Origin: Blastocatellia bacterium
GTDB taxonomy: Bacteria > Acidobacteriota > Blastocatellia > Chloracidobacteriales > JADJPF01
NCBI GenBank assembly: GCA_023265235.1
Contig: JAHFUF010000120.1
Coordinates: 1 to 10,102 of the forward strand
Length of the DNA: 10,102 nucleotides
Direction: 5' to 3'
This document shows, piece after piece, positions 1 to 5,602 of this stretch. A program made the translations under genes and the position numbers. The notes beneath the pieces are model-generated. The model made no database searches and had not been told where the DNA came from. It was given only the letters and a program-made list of their open reading frames with translations. Within the stretch, counting starts at the first letter, position 1. Each line of letters begins with the position of its first letter.

Positions 1-275
1 CGAGAAAAATCAAACCATTTAGCTAATTTGTAACTAACATCTGTTGAGTAGGTTGATTTAATAGCAATTAAGGCTTTTTTTGGTAGCCATAAATAGCCAT
101 TAGTAAGCTGTAGTCTGAGAGCCTTTTCTGTTTCACTGTCACAACGACCGTGCAACATTCTTACTACTACCGCGCTGTTAGTTGCCGCACCACCAAGCAA
201 TATAGATATATCTTTTCCTTCAAACTCTTTAGCAGCAGTATTGGGCATAGTCATAGGATCAGATTGTTTTTTCAT
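1..275 (-). CDS. Hypothetical protein, N-terminal part (cut by window edge)
   Basis: An open frame of 91 codons starts at the ATG at 275-273 and runs off the left edge without a stop. An AAAGGAG Shine-Dalgarno sequence lies 5 bases upstream of the ATG, which decides the start; Met8 and Met10 are alternatives without such a site. The protein begins MKKQSDPMTMPNTAAKEFEG and continues with a small-residue patch (LLGGAATNSAVVV, about residues 26-38). A mixed helical stretch with a GYLWLPKKALIAI segment (about residues 60-72) follows. I do not recognise the family and see no catalytic motif. Its A/C-rich, G-poor leader and strong ribosome site match the other minus-strand genes, so it probably belongs to the same element. 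It lies beyond the large inverted repeat, so it may be transcribed separately. Confidence 0.75.
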   Translation of the reverse strand, partial: MKKQSDPMTMPNTAAKEFEGKDISILLGGAATNSAVVVRMLHGRCDSETEKALRLQLTNGYLWLPKKALIAIKSTYSTDVSYKLAKWFDFS

Positions 276-379
276 AAGTCTCCTTTGATTTAATAGTTAA
301 TTTGGGTTTGGATTTAGTTGGGTGTTGGTTACTGAGGAGTTAGCAGAAATGAAAATAAAGACTAATAGGTAGACATCCA

Positions 380-496
380 ATGACAACAGTTTTTGCCTGT
401 AAGAGCGCAAGTCTGTACCCCATTAGGTGTAGCTGCTCACGAACAAAAGTACCCTCTGCTCACGAACAGCGCAAAAATCTGCTCAAATTAAATTAG
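380..496 (+). other. Short plus-strand ORF (38 codons) mirroring the end of the winged-helix gene
   Basis: ATG at 380-382 opens a 38-codon frame that ends at TAG 494-496. Its peptide contains CSCSRTKVPSAHEQR, the same 15 residues found near the C-terminus of the minus-strand gene at 903-1484. Its stop codon sits at the exact mirror position of that gene's stop (494-496 against 905-903; each pair of coordinates sums to 1399). No Shine-Dalgarno sequence precedes the ATG, so I do not believe it is translated efficiently. It is best read as the mirrored copy of a gene end created by the inverted duplication. A real small protein cannot be excluded. Confidence 0.3.
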
Positions 497-595
497 AATG
501 AATGACACATTCTGCTCACGAACAAAGAAAGTTTGCTCACGAATGAAGCATTCTGCTCACGAACAAGAATTTCTGCTCACGCTTTTTTAGAATGA
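428..595 (+). repeat. Left arm of large inverted repeat, seven iteron-like 12-mers
   Basis: The arm carries direct copies of TGCTCACGAACA starting at 434, 457, 513 and 554. Variants start at 534 (ends AATG), 574 (ends CTTT) and 480 (degenerate, TGCTCAAA only). Step sizes are 23, 23, 33, 21, 20 and 20 bases. The arm is the reverse complement of 804-971 without gaps. The outer 47 bases (428-474) are identical to the reverse complement of 925-971. The steps fall near two or three helical turns, which would put the sites on one face of the DNA. The 12-mer is shorter than typical 17-22 bp iterons, but the periodicity is similar. Confidence 0.9.
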
Positions 596-601
596 AAAGA
601 A

Positions 602-630
602 ATGTCGCAATGTATCTATAAAGGCGACAT
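602..630. repeat. Small inverted repeat in the spacer of the large palindrome
   Basis: ATGTCGC at 602-608 is matched by GCGACAT at 624-630, a perfect 7-bp stem with a 15-base loop. The GCGACA word recurs at 689 and, with one change, at 719. The spacer therefore carries a second set of short repeats distinct from the TGCTCACG family. Confidence 0.5.
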
Positions 631-681
631 GGCTTTTATCAAACTTTGGTAACTTGTTGATTATAGGTAAGGCTTATTTTT

Positions 682-710
682 AATAAAAGCGACACCTAGT
701 CGTTTTTATT
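682..710. terminator. Bidirectional terminator-like hairpin at the centre of the palindrome
   Basis: AATAAAAGCGAC (682-693), loop ACCTA, then GTCGTTTTTATT (699-710). The 12-bp stem has one G-T pair. It has A-runs on one side and T-runs on the other, so either strand would give a GCGAC/GTCG-type core followed by a U-run. It lies about 4 bases from the dyad centre of the large inverted repeat (699.5). It could stop transcription coming from the winged-helix gene, or be an extruding or replication-linked hairpin. Confidence 0.5.
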
Positions 711-730
711 ATCCAATAGCGGCATCTAGT
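689..730 (+). repeat. Direct repeat pair in the spacer, with a DnaA-box-like word
   Basis: GCGACACCTAGT (689-700) and GCGGCATCTAGT (719-730) are direct repeats 30 bases apart, 10 of 12 identical, each followed by a T-run. Between them, TTATCCAAT at 709-717 matches the DnaA-box consensus TTATCCACA at 7 of 9 positions. That match is weak on its own and is noted because of its central position in an iteron-flanked AT-rich spacer. Confidence 0.4.
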
Positions 731-770
731 TTTTTCTACTTCAGCAGTTTATTATCTCTAAATTTTTAAT

Positions 771-786
771 AAGTGCTTAAGTACTT
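771..786. promoter_or_regulatory. Near-perfect 16-bp palindrome, possible operator
   Basis: AAGTGCTTAAGTACTT is symmetrical apart from one base pair (7 of 8 pairs). It lies in the AT-rich spacer just inside the right arm. The compact two-fold symmetry suits a dimeric regulator, but no function is shown. Confidence 0.3.
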
Positions 787-803
787 TTATATCAAACCTT
801 TGC

Positions 804-971
804 TTATTCCAAAAAAGCGTGAGCAAAGTGCGTTGTTCGTGAGCAGAAATTCTTGTTCGCGAGCAAACCATCCTTGTTCGTGAGCAGAATACATTATTCA
901 TTCTAAAGGAGCGTGAGCAAAAAATTGCGCTGTTCGTGAGCAGAGGGTACTTTTGTTCGTGAGCAGCTACA
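804..971 (-). repeat. Right arm of large inverted repeat, seven iteron-like 12-mers
   Basis: On the minus strand, TGCTCACGAACA copies start at 965, 942, 886 and 845. Variants start at 865 (TGCTCGCGAACA), 919 and 825 (TGCTCACG followed by a C/T-rich end). Step sizes read 23, 23, 33, 21, 20 and 20, exactly those of the left arm. The two arms differ by base changes in the gaps between sites but have no insertions or deletions relative to each other. The outer 67 or so bases are also the 3' end of the winged-helix coding frame. Confidence 0.9.
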
Positions 972-1484
972 ATTAGGAGTGTCAGCTAAACCACAGTCAT
1001 AAAGATTTTCTAGTTCTTGAGATATAAGCCTAAAGTCTGCATTAAAAAGCTTGCTTAGTTCATAAGCACTATAATCTCTATGCTTATTTTGTTCTAAGTA
1101 AAACAATAGCTTCAAGCTTAACTTTGAACAGGGGTTTAGCCTTTTTTTCATTTTTGTAATCATGCATCTATAACTAGTAGCAATACCTCCAAAACGGTCT
1201 TTTCTTTCTACTACTTGTGCGTCCAATAATAAAAACTCACTGACATCATCAATTAACTCTCTTAACTGTTCTTTGAGTTTGGCAGCGTCAATTACCTCTT
1301 GCTGTTGTTGCTCTGCTCTACGTTCTTTACCCCATTCAATATATTGCTGTTTTCTAGCAATAATAGCTTCAGGTGTAACTTCTTCTACTTGGTCAGCAAA
1401 GAGAGGGAATTGTTTTTTGATTTCATTATTTTTGCGAGTAGCGACCGCTTTAGCTGTAGAGTATTTCATTACTTCTTGAACCAT
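903..1484 (-). CDS. Probable winged-helix DNA-binding protein; candidate iteron binder
   Basis: A 193-residue protein with its start fixed by AAAGGAG 6 bases before the ATG. Residues about 1-90 are charged and helical, with a QQQQ stretch near 59-62. Residues about 115-170 (LSLKLLFYLEQNK...YSAYELSKLFNADFRLISQELENLYDCGLAD) have the pattern of a winged helix: helix, helix with a recognition helix, then a short hairpin ending in GL. The last 22 or so residues, CSCSRTKVPSAHEQR onwards, are encoded by the iteron-bearing right arm of the inverted repeat. The original end of the protein may therefore have been just after GLADTPN. Its place beside seven-plus-seven repeated sites suggests a replication initiator, partition adaptor or autoregulator. 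I find no classical Rep or ParB signature. The winged-helix call rests on residue pattern only. Confidence 0.75.
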   Translation of the reverse strand: MVQEVMKYSTAKAVATRKNNEIKKQFPLFADQVEEVTPEAIIARKQQYIEWGKERRAEQQQQEVIDAAKLKEQLRELIDDVSEFLLLDAQVVERKDRFGGIATSYRCMITKMKKRLNPCSKLSLKLLFYLEQNKHRDYSAYELSKLFNADFRLISQELENLYDCGLADTPNCSCSRTKVPSAHEQRNFLLTLL

Positions 1485-1511
1485 TGCTTGCTCCTTTATT
1501 TAATGGTATTA

Positions 1512-1602
1512 AAGACACAAAACCTATCAAATAAATACACCTATTAATTGCTAGCTATAGCAATTATTTAATGATGTTTTAAATTGACTGGCTTTGTGTC
1601 TT
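1512..1602. repeat. Nested inverted repeats between two genes
   Basis: AAGACACAAA (1512-1521) pairs perfectly with TTTGTGTCTT (1593-1602). Inside it, TAATTGCTA (1545-1553) and TAGCAATTA (1558-1566) form a perfect 9-bp stem with a 4-base loop. This places a cruciform or stem-loop in the leader of the winged-helix gene, ending 28 bases upstream of its ATG. Neither stem is followed by a clear U-run, so an operator or leader RNA structure is more likely than a terminator. Confidence 0.55.
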
Positions 1603-1631
1603 ATGTGGTTTGTGGTATGGCTGATAGAGAT

Positions 1632-1994
1632 TTAAGCGGCTACTGACAGAGGTTGATTTTTTAACTCAAAGATTTCTTGCTCTATAGCAATTAGCTCGTT
1701 TTCATATTCTTGATAAAGCTCTGAGAGATAATCATCCTGCTCATCTAGCATTAATAGGAATTGAAGTTGTTCTTGAGAAGTATCAATTTCATCAAATATC
1801 TCTATTGATAGATTAAGTTCTTCTACCTGTTTGTGAAGTTGACCTTTTCTTTCAACACAGTCACTTTCAAGTTTAGTTAATTTCTCAGCAATAACATTAA
1901 TTGCTTTGATCAATTGATTACGCTGTCTTTTTAATCGACAAACCAAATCATAGTGATCTAGCCGGGTGGTAATTTGCTCAAAGTAAGTAGCCAT
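1632..1994 (-). CDS. Small coiled-coil protein, function unknown
   Basis: A 120-residue acidic protein. AAAGGAG lies 6 bases before the ATG. It is almost entirely helical: residues about 18-60 (VCRLKRQRNQLIKAINVIAE and following) and about 75-113 (LQFLLMLDEQDDYLSELYQE and following) form two antiparallel-looking coiled-coil segments split near the DEIDTSQ turn. There is no membrane segment, signal peptide or cysteine pattern. It lies between the CxxC protein and the winged-helix gene. Such small helical-hairpin proteins often act as adaptors, but no partner is shown and I do not recognise the family. Confidence 0.75.
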   Translation of the reverse strand: MATYFEQITTRLDHYDLVCRLKRQRNQLIKAINVIAEKLTKLESDCVERKGQLHKQVEELNLSIEIFDEIDTSQEQLQFLLMLDEQDDYLSELYQEYENELIAIEQEIFELKNQPLSVAA

Positions 1995-2106
1995 ACTATG
2001 CTCCTTTGGGTAATGGTAATGGTTTATGGGTAATCAGTAATGATTAATGTGGTTTATGGTAAGTAGTTGGGTAATTTGGGTTAGGTAGGCAAAATGGGCT
2101 TAAGAG

Positions 2107-2130
2107 TATTAAAACTATTAAAACTATTAA
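2107..2130. repeat. 9-bp tandem repeat just downstream of a stop codon
   Basis: TATTAAAAC is repeated at 2107-2115 and 2116-2124, followed by a partial third copy (TATTAA). It lies directly after the stop of the CxxC gene on the minus strand. It is AT-rich and may be a replication-slippage product. Confidence 0.6.
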
Positions 2131-2132
2131 GT

Positions 2133-2621
2133 CTATGCAGCTTTTTGGAATTGATACTGTTGGCTTGAGCTTAGGTTATAACTGCTTAAAGTAATTAATA
2201 GTCTACCACTACGCAGCATACGTAATATTGTGTATAGCTGTTGAGTAAGTAAATCACTTAGCTTCTTTATTTGGTAATCTTGCTTTAAGAAAAACATAAA
2301 CCCTTCTTTAAGGTTTTCTCTAGCAACAATTTTCCAGATTTCACAAGATAAATCCTTCTTATTTTCTGTTTCTAATTGTTGCCAACCTATATTACCAGCA
2401 CAGATAAAGCGGTTTTTATCTTTATCCCAAGTAGCATTCTCACATCTTTTTCTGTAAGGCTTACCATATTGGTAAACGGTTCTAGATCCTGTCCCTAAAC
2501 ATAACTTACACATTGGCTCATAGTTTAAGAAGTTTTGATTTGGATCTTTGGCTTTTGCCAACATATATTGGGCATAGTCTTTTGCTTGAATCATTTGCTG
2601 TTCTATTTGTTTTGGTCTCAT
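2133..2621 (-). CDS. CxxC-containing probable zinc-binding protein
   Basis: A 162-residue protein with AAAGGAAAA upstream of the ATG. The central part has Cys38 and Cys41 in CKLCLGTGSRT, then Cys60 (KRCENATW) and Cys74 (RFICAG). This four-cysteine pattern, with spacings of 2, 18 and 13 residues, could hold one zinc ion. The CxxCxGTG portion resembles one DnaJ-type zinc-ribbon knuckle, but no J-domain or repeated CxxCxGxG is present, so it is not DnaJ. The C-terminal half is helical (YQIKKLSDLLTQQLYTILRM), and the tail is serine/glutamine-rich. It follows the VWA gene after a 292-base gap. Nucleic-acid or protein binding through a zinc knuckle is inference. Confidence 0.75.
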   Translation of the reverse strand: MRPKQIEQQMIQAKDYAQYMLAKAKDPNQNFLNYEPMCKLCLGTGSRTVYQYGKPYRKRCENATWDKDKNRFICAGNIGWQQLETENKKDLSCEIWKIVARENLKEGFMFFLKQDYQIKKLSDLLTQQLYTILRMLRSGRLLITLSSYNLSSSQQYQFQKAA

Positions 2622-2785
2622 GGGTATTTTCCTTTCATAGACAGAAGCTTTCCTAGATAACTAAATAGATAGAAGATAGAAAAACTTCTCTTTAGGGTTT
2701 GGTTGTGGGTTATTGGTTTAATTTGTTTGTTTGGGTTGTTGATTTGGATTATGGTTTTGGATTATTAGTTGAGGTTAATATTTCC

Positions 2786-2877
2786 ATTAAAAAGACAAAA
2801 GCTTTAGATAGTAAGCAGAAAACAGAGCTATAAAAGCTTACTCTTGAGCTTATTCTTTAATACTTTTGTCTTTTAAT
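2786..2877. repeat. Nested inverted repeats downstream of the VWA gene
   Basis: AAAAGACAAAAG (2790-2801) pairs perfectly with CTTTTGTCTTTT (2863-2874), and ATT/AAT ends extend it across a one-base bulge. Inside it, AGTAAGC (2810-2816) pairs with GCTTACT (2836-2842). It starts 37 bases after the VWA gene stop on the minus strand. It could be a weak terminator, a 3' stabiliser or an operator. Confidence 0.55.
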
Positions 2878-2913
2878 TGGGTAATTATGGGTTTGATAAT
2901 ATCAATGGTGTGG

Positions 2914-4365
2914 TTAGTCAAAAAGCTTTACTTGCTTTATCCAGCTAACAACAGTATTAGGACAGGTTAAAGCAGCAATTACTTTGGTACCTTTAGGTGG
3001 CTTAGTAGGCCAGAGAGTATAGCCATCAGTAATAACGATTATTACATCAGGCTTAGGCTTTATTTCTAGAGCTTCTTTTATTCCTACTCTCATATCAGTG
3101 CCACCACCTCCAAGTAGTTTTACTTGCTTTATATTAGAGATTTTCTTGTTGAAATGTACTCTAGTATCACAAGAAAGTAAGTGTAGTTTTTGACTATTTC
3201 TTTTGATTATCGTTTCAATCTCAGCTAGTGCTTGAGACATCATCAGGTCATTTAAACTTCCAGACGTATCTACAATCACTACTATGTTGGGAATGGGTTG
3301 AACTAAGCTAGGCATTACTACATTGCCATAGACAGATTGCCTTCTATTAGGACGACTATAGCTATAATCATTTGCACCGTTACTCATTCGCATTGATGCA
3401 CTAATTAAGCTACTTAACTGCTTTGGCCAATCTGCTTTTGGTTTCAACTTTTGATTAGCCCATCTTGCCCAACCACCTGAAACTCGCCCTCTACCTTGGC
3501 TAGCTTTAAGAATCTGTTTTGCAACTTTTTCTTCTAAAGCTAGTTGTTCTATAGAGCTTAATCCAGGTGACTCTGAGTCGTCAGCCTCGTAATCTTCTCT
3601 TATTCCAGTAGCACAACTTCCACATTTGCCATGTCCAGGAGCAGGGATTTCTTTTTTATCTCCACCCTTTTTATCTAAGAATTTTTCATCTTTAGAATCA
3701 GGATTTTTAGGAGCTATTGTTGTGTTATTGTCTTTAGAATCACCATCTAAAACATTCTCAGAAGTCGCAGTGCCTTGGCTTTGAGCTTTAGGAACTGGGT
3801 TTTGAGGTTTTTGGCTCTCCTTATTTGAGCTTGCTTCTTGTTGAGAGTGTTGCTCGTTAGGTTGTTGATTTTTTTGTGGCTGTTGCTGAGATTGACCTTG
3901 TTGATTTTTTTGTGATTGGCTAGTAGGTTTTTGTTCTTGTTTCTTTAGTAGTGCGGCGTAGTATTCTTCAGCTAGCCTACCATTCCCAATCCCTACTTGT
4001 AAGGATGTAGGAGTAATAGGATTTTCAGGAAGGTCTAAGCCTTCACCTAATAAATCATCATTAATTTCTGCATCAGTAGCTTCATTCCACAACTGAGCAT
4101 TAGCATTAATCTTTTCACATCTTAAATGATGTTTTCTAAGGATATGGCTAACTTGGTGAATAAGGACTGTTGCTACTTGCTCTCTATTCCATTTAGTAAA
4201 AATTATTGGGTCATAGTACAAACGATACTTGTTATCACAAGTCATTGTTTTTAACCCTATTCTTTCTATTGGGCTTAGAGCAAATAATGCTAAAGCTAGA
4301 TATGGACGTTTATTAGCAGCTATAAAACGAGCCGCCGCTAACTCTTTTGGCATCACTATACTCAT
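2914..4365 (-). CDS. Metallopeptidase-like plus VWA domain protein (DUF2201-type), with HQVSH in place of HExxH
   Basis: A 483-residue protein; AAAGGAG lies 9 bases before the ATG. The N-terminal domain (about 5-140) matches the putative metallopeptidase part of VWA proteins of the DUF2201 type. It has VLIHQVSHILRKHHLR at 67-82 and the downstream WNEATDAEIN (93-102), where Asp98 is the expected third metal ligand. The catalytic Glu of HExxH is Gln71 (codon CAA), so the metal site may remain but hydrolysis is doubtful. Residues 143-240 are a Q/N/S/K-rich disordered linker. The C-terminal VWA domain (about 358-470) has an intact MIDAS: DTSGS at 366-370, Thr423 in GGGGTDM, and Asp447 in ITDG. 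In MoxR-VWA modules the VWA protein is the substrate-facing partner of the AAA+ ATPase. The ATPase gene is two genes upstream. Confidence 0.88.
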   Translation of the reverse strand: MSIVMPKELAAARFIAANKRPYLALALFALSPIERIGLKTMTCDNKYRLYYDPIIFTKWNREQVATVLIHQVSHILRKHHLRCEKINANAQLWNEATDAEINDDLLGEGLDLPENPITPTSLQVGIGNGRLAEEYYAALLKKQEQKPTSQSQKNQQGQSQQQPQKNQQPNEQHSQQEASSNKESQKPQNPVPKAQSQGTATSENVLDGDSKDNNTTIAPKNPDSKDEKFLDKKGGDKKEIPAPGHGKCGSCATGIREDYEADDSESPGLSSIEQLALEEKVAKQILKASQGRGRVSGGWARWANQKLKPKADWPKQLSSLISASMRMSNGANDYSYSRPNRRQSVYGNVVMPSLVQPIPNIVVIVDTSGSLNDLMMSQALAEIETIIKRNSQKLHLLSCDTRVHFNKKISNIKQVKLLGGGGTDMRVGIKEALEIKPKPDVIIVITDGYTLWPTKPPKGTKVIAALTCPNTVVSWIKQVKLFD

Positions 4366-4422
4366 AATTTATTTCTCCTTTAGTCTACCTGATCTAGTAG
4401 TTTAATGAATGTGAGATTGATT

Positions 4423-4444
4423 AAGGTCTACCGTAGCAGACCTT
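4423..4444. terminator. Intercistronic hairpin after the DUF3150-like gene
   Basis: AAGGTCT (4423-4429) and AGACCTT (4438-4444) form a perfect 7-bp stem with an 8-base loop, 8 bases beyond the stop at 4452-4454 on the minus strand. A T-run (4448-4453) follows the hairpin on the plus strand, so as a Rho-independent terminator it would face right. On the minus strand no U-run follows, so there it may act as a 3' stabiliser or attenuator within the operon. Confidence 0.5.
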
Positions 4445-4451
4445 GAATTTT

Positions 4452-5486
4452 TTATGCAGCGATACCACAAAAACTAAATAGGTCGTCTGCCCAATCTACT
4501 CTGTTATTAGCTACCTGTTCTGAAACATTGATTGCATCTTCTATTTGCTCTCTAATCTCAGTTTCAGACATAGGAGAAAACTCATTATTGGTTATTTTGC
4601 TTGTTTGGGTAATATTAAGCCCGGAAAATACCTGACTAGCTTTTTCAAACTCAATACGGATCTCTTGTCTTAGTAAATCATTATTCTCTAAGTCAGAAAT
4701 CTTGACGCCTTGTAAAGCTTGTCTAGCCATTTCTACCGCAACTCCTAAATCTTTATCATTGCAGATATTTCTAGCTTGAAAGCTTTCTAAGAAGGATTTG
4801 ATTCTCTCAAAACTATCTTTTTCTAAAGATGGGTAAGAACCATCCTTTTTAGGTGTTAATTTGCCAATAAGTCTTTTGATGTAACTATTGGCTTCTTGAC
4901 GCATTAACACCAAGATTTCTTCAAGAGCTTCTTGCATTTGAGTAGCTATTCTTTGTTTTTCCTCTTGAAAAAGAAAAGGAGAAACTTCTTTAATACTCTC
5001 TGGTACTGAGAGAATAAATTTCTCCCAATATATAACAAATCGGCTAGCTACTTGAGTAAGTGTTGGATAGTCTTTTTCTCTAAACTGATCAGCTAGTCTA
5101 GTTTTAGCTTCTTCTATTTGCCTTTTATAGACTTTTAGGAAAGCAGAAACTAAGCTATTTCTTGTCTCTAAAAACACAAGTAATTGGTGTTCTACTTCTA
5201 GCAACAGCGAAATAGGGATTAAGTAAATCCCATCCTTAAAAGTAAATGGTAAACTTTTCATTCCTTTATCCCATTGTAAGTAGGAATAAATTTTTCTGTC
5301 TAACTGTTCAATATTCCTAAGTTCAGGACTATCTAGGAGTTTCTTTCCAAAAGTTACCATTTCTTTATCTGCTGGTGTTTCTATTTTGTTCTTATCAGCT
5401 TTGCGTTGAACGCTAAACTTTTGCAGATTTATAGATAGTAGGACACACTTATCAAACACTACTGTTTTCATAGAACTAGTTTGCAT
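4452..5486 (-). CDS. Helical protein between the MoxR ATPase and VWA genes, possibly DUF3150-like
   Basis: A 344-residue protein. AAGGAG lies 6 bases before the ATG, which favours Met1 over Met6. It is almost wholly helical. A short N-terminal beta-like stretch (VFDKCVLLSINLQKFSVQRK, 10-29) is followed by a KIYSYLQW segment (66-72) and long helices (about 93-210). An acidic C-terminal tail ends VDWADDLFSFCGIAA. I see no enzyme motif. The position between a MoxR-type ATPase and a VWA protein, the length and the helical build fit proteins annotated DUF3150 in such modules, but I recall that family only in outline and the match is tentative. A structural or adaptor subunit bridging ATPase and VWA protein is inference from the order of genes. 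Confidence 0.75.
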   Translation of the reverse strand: MQTSSMKTVVFDKCVLLSINLQKFSVQRKADKNKIETPADKEMVTFGKKLLDSPELRNIEQLDRKIYSYLQWDKGMKSLPFTFKDGIYLIPISLLLEVEHQLLVFLETRNSLVSAFLKVYKRQIEEAKTRLADQFREKDYPTLTQVASRFVIYWEKFILSVPESIKEVSPFLFQEEKQRIATQMQEALEEILVLMRQEANSYIKRLIGKLTPKKDGSYPSLEKDSFERIKSFLESFQARNICNDKDLGVAVEMARQALQGVKISDLENNDLLRQEIRIEFEKASQVFSGLNITQTSKITNNEFSPMSETEIREQIEDAINVSEQVANNRVDWADDLFSFCGIAA

Positions 5487-5498
5487 GGGATTCTCCTT

Positions 5499-5526
5499 AT
5501 GGATTATTGGTTATGGATTATTGGTT
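5499..5526. repeat. 14-bp tandem repeat in a leader
   Basis: ATGGATTATTGGTT is perfectly repeated at 5499-5512 and 5513-5526, and a third partial copy (ATGGTT) follows. On the mRNA strand the unit reads AACCAATAATCCAT, free of G. It abuts the AAGGAG site of the gene starting at 5486. Confidence 0.7.
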
Positions 5527-5602
5527 ATGGTTGCGCATTAATTGATTAATGGATTGGTGGTTGAATTAATGAATAATCTTTGAGGTATTTTGTATCTTTG
5601 CT

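Larger units (their letters stand above)
276..902. other. Non-coding iteron/inverted-repeat island
   Basis: This 627-base stretch has no convincing gene. It holds the A/C-rich leader of the left-edge gene (about 276-340 on the minus strand), both arms of a large inverted repeat except the outer part of the right arm, and an AT-rich spacer between them. The layout (clustered identical 12-mers on two strands, AT-rich middle, adjacent DNA-binding-protein gene) is that expected of a replication origin, a partition site or a multi-site operator. Which one is inference. The sequence itself shows only the repeats and their geometry. Confidence 0.7.

Noticed and set aside
349..372. Seven-codon plus-strand ORF (MKIKTNR) preceded by GAGGAG
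   Set aside because: The spacing to a ribosome site is plausible, but seven codons with no downstream gene on that strand is too little to call a leader peptide.
300..420. Sigma-70 promoter for the left-edge gene (TTGGAT, 17 bases, TATTTT on the minus strand)
   Set aside because: Both hexamers are weak matches, and AT-rich DNA yields such pairs often. I could not support it over other placements.
434..965. CRISPR array
   Set aside because: The repeated unit is only 12 bases, spacing is 20-33 bases, the unit occurs in both orientations, and the gaps between units are too short for spacers. No cas gene is present.
1273..1547. Plus-strand ORFs opposite the start of the winged-helix gene (1273-1479 and 1299-1547)
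   Set aside because: They overlap a well-supported minus-strand gene, lack convincing Shine-Dalgarno sequences, and translate to Cys/Ser/Phe-rich antisense-type peptides.
2133..2621. DnaJ-family chaperone
   Set aside because: Only one CxxCxGxG-like knuckle is present. There is no J-domain (no HPD motif) and no repeated zinc modules.
4423..4444. tRNA or other structured RNA gene at the GGTCTACCGTAGCAGACC hairpin
   Set aside because: Only a single short stem is present. There are no cloverleaf arms and no TTC-type T-loop, so a simple intercistronic hairpin explains it.
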